A stretch of 5,885 bases of DNA from Bacteroidales bacterium. Its GTDB lineage: Bacteria; Bacteroidota; Bacteroidia; Bacteroidales; GCA-2711565. The position numbers and the translations under genes are program-made. This document shows, piece by piece, positions 1-5,500 of the stretch (within the stretch, counting starts at the first letter, position 1; each line of letters opens with the position of its first letter). The DNA is taken from contig JAOZQX010000097.1 in assembly GCA_029931995.1 (NCBI GenBank), positions 1 through 5,885 of the forward strand. The letters run 5' to 3'. The notes beneath the pieces are model-generated. The model searched no databases and was not told the origin of the DNA. It was given only the letters and a program-made list of their open reading frames with translations.

Positions 1-230
1 CCGATACCACAATTTTAAGTTCGCTGGCGAGTAATTGTAATCATAGTGAACACGTTCGGACACAGCTTCCTTATGCTTTAACCGTTGGTGGTGTTGCTGT
101 TTTTGCTGGTACATTACCAGCAGCTTATGGTGTTCCTTCGTGGATATTATTTCCTGTTGGTATAATTTTGCTTTACCTGATTATTCGAATTTTTGGGAAA
201 AAAATAAAACCAACTTTTATTAAAAATTAA
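1..230 (+). CDS. Na+/H+ antiporter, NhaC family (C-terminal fragment)
   Basis: This is the 3' end of a gene that begins left of the window. The reading frame runs from base 3 to a TAA at 228-230 and gives the last 75 residues. The fragment opens with DTTILSSLASNCNHSEHVRT followed by QLPYALTVGG, the conserved block near the C-terminus of NhaC-type antiporters (SDTTILSS...HVRTQLPYAL). One or two hydrophobic segments follow, roughly fragment residues 26-42 and 46-63, and then a basic tail (FGKKIKPTFIKN) that is probably cytoplasmic. NhaC-family proteins are inner-membrane secondary transporters that exchange Na+ for H+, and some members couple Na+/lactate or malate to protons. The fragment does not distinguish these. 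Only 9 bp separate it from the next gene on the same strand, so the two are probably one transcription unit. Family assignment is firm; the substrate is not. Confidence 0.88.
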   Translation, partial: DTTILSSLASNCNHSEHVRTQLPYALTVGGVAVFAGTLPAAYGVPSWILFPVGIILLYLIIRIFGKKIKPTFIKN

Positions 231-239
231 AATTGGCCT

Positions 240-1025
240 ATGACCTATATTGAAATTATTGCATTAATTGTTTCAGGGATTCTAGTAGGCTTTATTAATA
301 CTTTGGCGGGTGGTGGTTCCATTATTTCCTTATCAATTTTAATGCTTTTAGGATTACCTGCCAATGTTGCCAATGGCACCAACCGAATCGGAATTTTAGT
401 TCAAAACATAACAGCCGTTGCCAGTTTTAAACAACAAAAAGTACTGGAGGTAAAAAAAGGCTTGCTTTTGGCTATTCCTGCAATAGTTGGATCAGTCATT
501 GGTGCGTGGATTGCCGTCGATATTAACGAAGATATTTTTGAAAAAGCCATTGCTGTAATTATGCTGGTGATGCTAGGCTTCACTCTTTTTAATCCTCAGC
601 GTTTTGTGTATGGAAATAAAGAATTAAGCGAAAAAAAACTCAACATCTGGCAAATATTAATTTTCTTTTTTATTGGGATGTATGGCGGATTCATTCAGTT
701 AGGTGTAGGTTATTTTTTAATCGCCGGAATTGTGTTAGGAGTGGGCTATGATTTGGTAAAGACCAATGCTATGAAAGTCTTGATCGTATTGATTTATACT
801 CCTTTTACGCTAATCATTTTTATAATGAACGATCAGGTAAATTGGGCCTATGGTTTAATCTTAACGATCGGAACATTTATTGGGGCATTTATTGCTTCAC
901 GGATGGCGGTTAAAAGAGGGGTAAATTTTGTAAAATGGGTGATTGTGCTTGTAATTTTATTTACGGCCTCACACTTATTTGGAATCATAGATATTAAAGA
1001 AATTTTAGGAACGCTAGTTAAATAA
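240..1025 (+). CDS. TauE/SafE-family membrane transporter (putative sulfite/organosulfonate exporter)
   Basis: This 261-residue, strongly hydrophobic protein has about eight predicted membrane segments and no signal peptide, which is the usual size and shape of the TauE/SafE family (COG0730). The family's internal duplication is visible. The first half carries the glycine-rich NTLAGGGSIISLSILMLLGL stretch followed by PANVANGTNRIGIL (about residues 20-53). The second half carries the matching GMYGGFIQLGVGYFLIAG and, further on, YDLVKTNAMKVLIV (about 146-184). A charged cytoplasmic loop (NPQRFVYGNKELSEKK, about 118-133) separates the halves. Characterised members export sulfite, sulfoacetate or related anions, but many are uncharacterised and no sulfur gene lies nearby, so the substrate is open. 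The ATG at 240 is the first in frame, 9 bp after the antiporter gene, which suggests translational coupling. No Shine-Dalgarno sequence is visible, as is normal in Bacteroidota. A palindromic repeat begins about 8 bp after the stop. Confidence 0.87.
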   Translation: MTYIEIIALIVSGILVGFINTLAGGGSIISLSILMLLGLPANVANGTNRIGILVQNITAVASFKQQKVLEVKKGLLLAIPAIVGSVIGAWIAVDINEDIFEKAIAVIMLVMLGFTLFNPQRFVYGNKELSEKKLNIWQILIFFFIGMYGGFIQLGVGYFLIAGIVLGVGYDLVKTNAMKVLIVLIYTPFTLIIFIMNDQVNWAYGLILTIGTFIGAFIASRMAVKRGVNFVKWVIVLVILFTASHLFGIIDIKEILGTLVK

Positions 1026-1033
1026 TATTAAAT

Positions 1034-1123
1034 CGTCATTCTGAACTTGTTTCAGAATCTCATAGTAATTATTTTCAGATTCCGGATCAAGCCTGCCTGT
1101 CGGCAGACAGATCCGGACTGACG
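1034..1123. repeat. Composite palindromic intergenic repeat (REP-like)
   Basis: This 90-bp element fills most of the 113-bp gap between two plus-strand genes. Its ends are CGTCA (1034-1038) and the complementary TGACG (1119-1123). Inside are three nested or adjacent dyads: ATTCTGAA (1038-1045) with TTCAGAAT (1051-1058) around a 5-nt loop; TCCGGATC (1081-1088) with GATCCGGA (1110-1117), a perfect 8-bp stem; and, inside the latter, CTGCC (1093-1097) with GGCAG (1102-1106) around TGTC. The inner part can also refold as CTGTC (1097-1101) with GACAG (1106-1110). The pattern resembles dispersed intergenic palindromes that I recognise from Bacteroidota genomes. Copy number cannot be tested here. It may also stop or attenuate transcription from the transporter pair, although no T-run follows the strong stem. 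Confidence 0.75.
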
Positions 1124-1138
1124 AAAAAATAAAAACTT

Positions 1139-2146
1139 ATGAAAACTGTAAAAATCATTTACGCTGTCATTCTTCTTATTGCTTTTTCGTCGTGTACAGA
1201 GAAAAAAGCAGAAATTGAAAAACCTGAATATGCCATTGTTATTCACGGTGGAGCCGGTACAATTTTAAAGAAAAATATGGCCCCTGGAAAGGAAGCTGCT
1301 TATATCGAAAAAATGCAGGAAGCTATGGCTGCCGGAGAAGCTATTCTCAAAAATGGTGGAAGCAGTTTAGATGCCGTAGAAGCAACTATTCATATTATGG
1401 AAGACTCACCTTTGTTTAATGCAGGGAAAGGTGCCGTTTATACCGAAGCCGGCGAAAACGAAATGGATGCCTCCATCATGGATGGAAGTAATTTAATGGC
1501 CGGAGCTGTTGCCGGAGTAAAAACAATTAAGCATCCTATTTCGGCTGCACGTTTGGTAATGGAAAATTCAAAACATGTGATGATGGCTCGCGAAGGCGCA
1601 GAAATTTTTGCAGAGCAACAAGGCCTGGAAATTGTAGATCCCTCCTATTTTAAAAGCGAAAGACGCTGGAATTCTTACCTCCGCATGAAAGAAAAACAAG
1701 AAGCCGAAGAAGCCAATAAAAAACATGGAACCGTTGGTTGTGTCGCCTTAGATAAAAACGGAAATATTGCTGCCGGAACTTCTACCGGAGGCATGATGAT
1801 GAAAATGTGGGGACGTATTGGTGATACTCCTGTTATTGGTGCCGGAACCTATGCCAATAATAAAACTTGCGGTGTTTCCTCAACAGGGCACGGAGAGTTT
1901 TTTATCCGTAATGTGGTGGCTTACGATATTTCTGCCCTCATGGAATACAAAGGCTGGAGTTTGGAAAAGGCAGCCAATTATGTGGTAAACGAAAAACTAA
2001 AAACGCAAGGCGGCGAAGGCGGCATTGTTTCCTTAGATAAAGACGGTAATATTGCAATGGCTTTTAATACGCCCGGGATGTATCGTGGATTTATCAAATC
2101 TACGGGAGAAAGTGGGATTTTTATTTACGAAAAAGAAGATAATTAA
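1139..2146 (+). CDS. Isoaspartyl peptidase/L-asparaginase, Ntn-hydrolase family 2, lipoprotein form
   Basis: This 335-residue type-2 (plant-type) asparaginase/isoaspartyl dipeptidase hydrolyses beta-aspartyl peptides and L-asparagine. Residues 1-18 form a signal peptide with a lysine-containing n-region and a hydrophobic core. It ends in AFSSC, so Cys19 is the likely lipidated residue and the enzyme is probably membrane-anchored outside the cytoplasm. Phe at -3 is less typical of a lipobox than Leu. Mature features follow: HGGAG (36-40), LFNAGKGAVYT (92-102), DASIMDG (110-116), then the autocleavage site HG-TVG. Thr198 should become the N-terminal nucleophile of the beta subunit. Thr216, Arg226, Asp229 and Thr249-Gly250 keep the spacing of the E. 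coli IaaA residues Thr197, Arg207, Asp210 and Thr230-Gly231 relative to its Thr179. All catalytic residues I can place are present, so the enzyme should be active. The linker before the cleavage site (about 180-196) is charged and Glu/Lys-rich, as is usual. The gene stands alone behind the palindromic repeat and converges on the minus-strand gene to its right. Confidence 0.93.
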   Translation: MKTVKIIYAVILLIAFSSCTEKKAEIEKPEYAIVIHGGAGTILKKNMAPGKEAAYIEKMQEAMAAGEAILKNGGSSLDAVEATIHIMEDSPLFNAGKGAVYTEAGENEMDASIMDGSNLMAGAVAGVKTIKHPISAARLVMENSKHVMMAREGAEIFAEQQGLEIVDPSYFKSERRWNSYLRMKEKQEAEEANKKHGTVGCVALDKNGNIAAGTSTGGMMMKMWGRIGDTPVIGAGTYANNKTCGVSSTGHGEFFIRNVVAYDISALMEYKGWSLEKAANYVVNEKLKTQGGEGGIVSLDKDGNIAMAFNTPGMYRGFIKSTGESGIFIYEKEDN

Positions 2147-2180
2147 TTGATGAGTTGATTTGCTGATGTGCTAATGAAAT
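2147..2180 (+). repeat. Short intergenic repeat string, left copy
   Basis: Directly after the asparaginase stop codon lies a low-complexity string built of TGATTTGC/TGATGTGC/TAAT-like units; its core is GATTTGCTGATGTGCTAAT at 2157-2175. The same units occur in opposite orientation at 3131-3170: ATTAGCACATC at 3159-3169 is the exact complement of GATGTGCTAAT at 2165-2175, and AGCAAATC at 3138-3145 is the exact complement of GATTTGCT at 2157-2164. The rest of the gap up to 2235 is AT-rich and shows no convincing terminator. Confidence 0.6.
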
Positions 2181-2235
2181 AATTTGAATATCTGTAAATG
2201 TGATAATTTAGCTCAGTCACGATTATTAAAACATA

Positions 2236-3072
2236 TTATTTAATCGTCTTTTCCATTTTAATAAATACATCCCTAACTTTTTTGATGTTTTCTTGTAGTT
2301 TGGAAATATTAATTTCATTTTCAGAATTTTTTAATTCTTCCAACTTCAAGATCATTTTATTAAAAATAATTTCTTGTTTTCTTTTTTCATCATCCGACTT
2401 GTCTGCATAATTTAGTACAATTTGATGAGTGAAATCAAACATTTTATTCAGGATATCCCAAAAAGGTATCAGCCTTTTGAATGTTTCTTCAACATCCAAC
2501 TTTAAAAACATATCGTAAACTTTTAAAGGATTCTCATGATAATGTATTGATAAATCTCTTTGCTCTTTAATGTCATCAAAATTGACGTTTAAATAACTCT
2601 CAAGCTTATCAGTTAATAAATCATATTCTTTTTGTAAGCTTGGTAAATCCTCTTCAATAATTGCACCAATATTTTTGACCCAAAAAGACCTATTTCTATA
2701 CCTAGTAATTTTATCTCCTATATCATTTTGTATAATGAAATTGTAAATTTTCTTGTATCCTTCATTAATTATTATAATGATTTGACGTGCAGAGAAAAGT
2801 CCCTCATATTGAAATTTTGCGTTTAAATAAATTCTCATTGCTGAAGCTAAATCAAGAATTAATAAACCAATAAACAATCTATATTCCAATAATCGAATGA
2901 AATTATTTGGTTCAAAATCAACATTTTTTTTAGCCATAAACAAGCTAACTTTGTTCATTTTTTTTAAAAGATTATAAACTTCATCAGTTGCTTTTGTAAC
3001 CTTATCTATTCTTACCTCAGTATTTTCTGCAATTCTTGTTTTAGTTTTTTCTGTCAAAAAAATATTTTTCAT
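2236..3072 (-). CDS. Uncharacterised helical protein with HEPN-like R-x4-H motif
   Basis: I do not recognise a named family. The 278-residue protein has no signal peptide and looks soluble and mainly alpha-helical. A hydrophobic helix at about 63-83 contains Glu63, Arg65, Asp74 and Arg80, so it is more likely a buried core helix than a membrane span. The clearest motif is EQRDLSIHYHENP at residues 170-182, where Arg172-Asp173-x3-His177 fits the R(N/D/H)x(2-4)xH signature of HEPN domains. Those domains act as RNases or RNA binders in toxin-antitoxin, abortive-infection and CRISPR-linked proteins. The C-terminal part (about 225-278) is Lys/Glu-rich and probably coiled coil. No nucleotidyltransferase (MNT) partner or other defence gene is adjacent. 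The gene is strikingly AT-rich: 12 of 60 bases at 2281-2340 are G or C, against 26 of 60 at 3301-3360 in dxs. This suggests acquisition. The ATG at 3070-3072 sits about 20 nt behind a likely transcription start. That it is a real gene is likely; the HEPN assignment is inference. Confidence 0.7.
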   Translation of the reverse strand: MKNIFLTEKTKTRIAENTEVRIDKVTKATDEVYNLLKKMNKVSLFMAKKNVDFEPNNFIRLLEYRLFIGLLILDLASAMRIYLNAKFQYEGLFSARQIIIIINEGYKKIYNFIIQNDIGDKITRYRNRSFWVKNIGAIIEEDLPSLQKEYDLLTDKLESYLNVNFDDIKEQRDLSIHYHENPLKVYDMFLKLDVEETFKRLIPFWDILNKMFDFTHQIVLNYADKSDDEKRKQEIIFNKMILKLEELKNSENEINISKLQENIKKVRDVFIKMEKTIK

Positions 3073-3097
3073 AATTTCAGAATCTTTAAGCTAAAAC

Positions 3098-3126
3098 CAA
3101 ATATAATCTAATTGGGGGAAGCCAAA
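3098..3126 (-). promoter_or_regulatory. Candidate Bacteroidota-type promoter for the HEPN-like gene
   Basis: Read on the minus strand, TTTG (3126-3123) is followed after 17 nt by TATATTTG (3105-3098). This is an exact match to the Bacteroidota -7 consensus TAnnTTTG with a -33 TTTG at an acceptable, slightly short, spacing. A start near 3091 would give a leader of about 20 nt before the ATG. It lies wholly between dxs and the HEPN-like gene, so the latter can be transcribed independently of dxs. Confidence 0.5.
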
Positions 3127-3130
3127 ATTT

Positions 3131-3170
3131 ACTAATTAGCAAATCAGCACATTATCGAATTAGCACATCG
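3131..3170 (-). repeat. Short intergenic repeat string, right copy, overlapping the dxs 3' end
   Basis: On the minus strand this reads CGATGTGCTAATTCGATAA followed by TGTGCTGATTTGCTAATTAG-like units, the same vocabulary as the string at 2147-2180 but inverted relative to it. Bases 3144-3170 are translated as the last codons of dxs, and the TGA inside one TGCTGATTTGC unit is the dxs stop codon. A second in-frame stop (TAG, 3134-3132) lies three codons further on, still within the repeat. Confidence 0.6.
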
Positions 3171-5048
3171 AATAATTCCATCCACATCAAACCCACACTC
3201 TTTGTGTAGTTCTTCGAGGCTGCCATGTTCAATAAATTTATCGGGAATACCAAGGCGTTTTACTTCGGCTTTATAATTATGGTCGGCCATAAATTCCAGT
3301 ACAGCACTTCCTAATCCACCTACAATGGTACCGTCTTCAACGCAAATAATCTTGTTGTGGTTTTTAAAAGCATCGTGCAATAATTCCTCGTCAATGGGTT
3401 TGAGGAAACGCATATCGTAATGCGAGATTTCAATATTTTCTTTGGAGAGTTTTTCAGCAGCTTCGGTCACAAAATTTCCAACATGACCGATAGAAATTAT
3501 AGCCACCTCTTTACCTGTTTTTAATTTCCGGCCTTTGCCAATTTCCAGTTTTTCAAAGGGTGTTTTCCATTCGGGCATCACTCCCCTACCACGCGGATAA
3601 CGAATGGAGAATGCTCCCATTCCTTCCTGCTGAGCCGTAAACATTAAATTTCGTAATTCCTGTTCATTCATCGGAGCCGAAACAATCATATTGGGTACGG
3701 TACGAAAATAAGCCAAATCAAAAGCTCCGTGATGGGTCGCTCCATCTTCGCCAACCAATCCTCCCCTATCTAAACAAAAAACAACCGGAAGATTTTGCAA
3801 AGCCACATCATGCACCACCTGATCGTAAGCCCGCTGCATAAAAGTGGAGTAAATATTACAAAACGGAAGCATTCCCTGTGTAGCCAAACCTGCCGAAAAA
3901 GTAACCGCATGTTGCTCGGCAATTCCCACATCAAAAACCCGTTCGGGCATTTTTTCCATCATTAAATTTAATGAGCAACCTGTTGGCATGGCAGGTGTAA
4001 TTCCAACAATTTTCTCATTCATCTCAGCAAGCTCGATGATGGTTCTTCCAAAAACAGTTTGGTATTTAGGTGCTAATTTCTCAGTACATTCTTTCTCGAT
4101 AATTTCACCCGTTTTCCGGTCGAAAGTTCCAGGTGCATGATATTTTGTTTGGTCGGTTTCCGCAAGTTTTAAGCCTTTGCCTTTTTTGGTAACCACATGC
4201 AAAAGTTTAGGTCCCGGAATGCGTTGCAAATCATGAAATAAATCAGCTAAACGTCTTACATCATTTCCATCAACCGGACCAAAATAACGAAAACCATAAG
4301 ATTCGAATAAATTACTCCTCCGTAAAATCGACCCTTTAATGGCACGATCAATTTGTTGAGCAATTCGCTGATGATTAGGGCCAATATTTACTGTAACTTT
4401 TCCCAAAACTTTCCAAACAAAATTTTTCATTTTGTTATAAGCACGAGAAGTGGCCATATCCGTTAAATAATCCTTCAACGCACCCACACCCCTATCGATA
4501 GAAATTCCATTATCATTTAAAACTACCAGCAGATTCGAGCGTGAAACACCAGCATTATTCAAGGCTTCCATAGCCATTCCACCGGTCATCGAACCATCGC
4601 CAATTATGGCAATATGTTTTCGGTCAGTAATTCCATTCATTTGAGCAGCCATCGCCATTCCCAATGCTGCCGAAATAGAAGTAGAAGAATGCCCAACCCC
4701 AAATGAATCGTATTTGCTTTCGCTCATTTTCGGGAAACCACTAATGCCTTTATAAGTTCGGTTGGTATGAAATAAATCCTTTCGCTCGGTAAGTATTTTA
4801 TGTGCATAGGCTTGATGGCCTACATCCCAAATCAATTTATCTTCGGGGGTATTATAAGCAAAATGTAAAGCTACCGCAATTTCAACCGCACCCAAACTTG
4901 CACCCAAATGACCCGGATTTTCAGACATCACATCCAAAATAAAATCACGAATCTCTTCGCATAATTGTGGAAGCTGACCCTCAGTTAACTTCCTGAGATC
5001 ATTCGGATTTTTAATACCTGCTAATAATGTGCCTTGAATTGGAGTCAT
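3144..5048 (-). CDS. dxs: 1-deoxy-D-xylulose-5-phosphate synthase
   Basis: This thiamine-diphosphate enzyme condenses pyruvate with glyceraldehyde 3-phosphate to form DXP, the first step of the MEP isoprenoid pathway, which also feeds thiamine and pyridoxal synthesis in many bacteria. Its 634 residues match the usual length of about 620-640. Landmarks in order are GHLG with His47; WDVGHQAYAHKIL (74-86); the ThDP/Mg motif GDGSMTGG (150-157) through NDN, with Asp151 and Asn180 as metal ligands; YGFRYFGPVDGND (251-263); and the pyrimidine-domain GIAEQHAVTFSAG with catalytic Glu378 (E. coli Glu370). Then come YSTFMQRAYDQ with Arg406, DRGGLVGEDGATHHG with His439, IRYPRG (482-487), and a transketolase C-terminal domain from about 510. 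All key residues are present. The ATG at 5046-5048 gives the usual DXS N-terminus (NPNDLRKL at 14-21). The last residues, about CANSIMC, are encoded within an intergenic repeat and probably replace the ancestral tail. It lies 56 bp after the DUF59 gene on the same strand. Confidence 0.97.
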   Translation of the reverse strand: MTPIQGTLLAGIKNPNDLRKLTEGQLPQLCEEIRDFILDVMSENPGHLGASLGAVEIAVALHFAYNTPEDKLIWDVGHQAYAHKILTERKDLFHTNRTYKGISGFPKMSESKYDSFGVGHSSTSISAALGMAMAAQMNGITDRKHIAIIGDGSMTGGMAMEALNNAGVSRSNLLVVLNDNGISIDRGVGALKDYLTDMATSRAYNKMKNFVWKVLGKVTVNIGPNHQRIAQQIDRAIKGSILRRSNLFESYGFRYFGPVDGNDVRRLADLFHDLQRIPGPKLLHVVTKKGKGLKLAETDQTKYHAPGTFDRKTGEIIEKECTEKLAPKYQTVFGRTIIELAEMNEKIVGITPAMPTGCSLNLMMEKMPERVFDVGIAEQHAVTFSAGLATQGMLPFCNIYSTFMQRAYDQVVHDVALQNLPVVFCLDRGGLVGEDGATHHGAFDLAYFRTVPNMIVSAPMNEQELRNLMFTAQQEGMGAFSIRYPRGRGVMPEWKTPFEKLEIGKGRKLKTGKEVAIISIGHVGNFVTEAAEKLSKENIEISHYDMRFLKPIDEELLHDAFKNHNKIICVEDGTIVGGLGSAVLEFMADHNYKAEVKRLGIPDKFIEHGSLEELHKECGFDVDGIIRCANSIMC

Positions 5049-5094
5049 TGTCCAACAAAAATACGTTTTAAAAAAGATATAGTGAATAGATTAT

Positions 5095-5125
5095 CAAAAA
5101 TAGTTTAGAGCAATCCCAAGTCCAA
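5095..5125 (-). promoter_or_regulatory. Possible promoter for dxs
   Basis: On the minus strand TTG (5125-5123) is followed after 20 nt by TATTTTTG (5102-5095), a match to TAnnTTTG. It overlaps the 3' end of the DUF59 gene and would give a dxs leader of roughly 40 nt. The surrounding DNA is AT-rich, so chance matches are likely. If real, dxs can be expressed apart from the SUF genes. Confidence 0.3.
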
Positions 5126-5425
5126 TTTTGCCTCATCCGACAACATCTCCTGATCCCACGGTGGCTCAAAGGTTAGTTCAACCTCCGCCTTTTTTACTCC
5201 CTGAATTTCAGCTATACTTTTCCGAACTTCGGCAGGCATACTTTCGGCTACCGGACAATTTGGAGTTGTAAGGGTCATCAAAATATTAACCTCAAAATCA
5301 TCATTAATTTTAATTTCATAAATCAATCCCAATTCATAAATATTTACCGGAATTTCAGGATCATAAATGTTCCGTAATATCTCTATAATTAACTGTTCTA
5401 ATTTTTCTTTGCTTATTTGTGTCAT
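5105..5425 (-). CDS. MIP18/DUF59-family SUF-associated Fe-S assembly protein
   Basis: This is a 106-residue single-domain protein of the MIP18/DUF59 family, related to PaaD and to the DUF59 domain of SufT. Such proteins assist maturation of Fe-S proteins in the cytoplasm; their exact biochemical role is not settled. The family's signature is complete: helix 1 then IYDPEIPVNIYELGLIYEI (20-38), LTTPNCPVAESMPAEV (52-67) with the conserved Cys57, and a C-terminal EPPWDQEMLS (87-96). The length is typical of the stand-alone form found beside SUF genes. It follows sufE on the same strand after 75 bp, a gap filled by an inverted repeat, and precedes dxs by 56 bp. The ATG at 5423-5425 is the first in frame that gives the normal N-terminal helix. 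Confidence 0.88.
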   Translation of the reverse strand: MTQISKEKLEQLIIEILRNIYDPEIPVNIYELGLIYEIKINDDFEVNILMTLTTPNCPVAESMPAEVRKSIAEIQGVKKAEVELTFEPPWDQEMLSDEAKLDLGLL

Positions 5426-5443
5426 GATTCATCTCAATTCAGA

Positions 5444-5496
5444 AGTTATGAGTGATGAGTAAAAAAAATTATAACTATAATTCATCACTTATAACT
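5444..5496. repeat. Inverted repeat between sufE and the DUF59 gene
   Basis: AGTTATGAGTGATGAGT (5444-5460) faces ATTCATCACTTATAACT (5480-5496). The arms match at 15 of 17 positions around a 19-nt A/T-rich loop. In a plus-strand transcript both mismatches become G-U pairs, giving a continuous 17-bp helix. In the sense (minus-strand) sufE transcript they are C/A mismatches. No T-run follows on the minus strand, so it is not a classic terminator. The units (GTTATGAGTGATGAGT-like) resemble AT-rich intergenic repeats of Bacteroidota. Confidence 0.6.
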
Positions 5497-5500
5497 CATT

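Noticed and set aside
401..583. 60-codon open frame on the minus strand inside the TauE/SafE gene
   Set aside because: It is antisense to a well-supported membrane protein gene, has no recognisable domain, and its codon pattern is explained by the sense frame.
1052..1246. 64-codon open frame on the minus strand across the palindromic repeat and the asparaginase 5' end
   Set aside because: Its start lies opposite the asparaginase gene and the rest translates repeat sequence. The product is low-complexity and Cys/Phe-rich with no homology that I recognise.
2221..2245. Possible terminator hairpin (GATTA...TAATC) between the convergent genes
   Set aside because: Only 5 bp pair across a long AT-rich loop and no convincing T-run follows, which is too weak to call.
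2824..2886. Transmembrane helix in the HEPN-like protein (residues 63-83)
   Set aside because: The segment contains Glu, Asp and Arg residues and there is no signal or second span. A buried amphipathic helix is more likely.
5056..5063. Second TATTTTTG box on the minus strand, 7 nt before the dxs ATG
   Set aside because: It would place the transcription start at about the start codon, and no TTG or TTTG lies 17-23 nt upstream. It is probably chance in AT-rich DNA.
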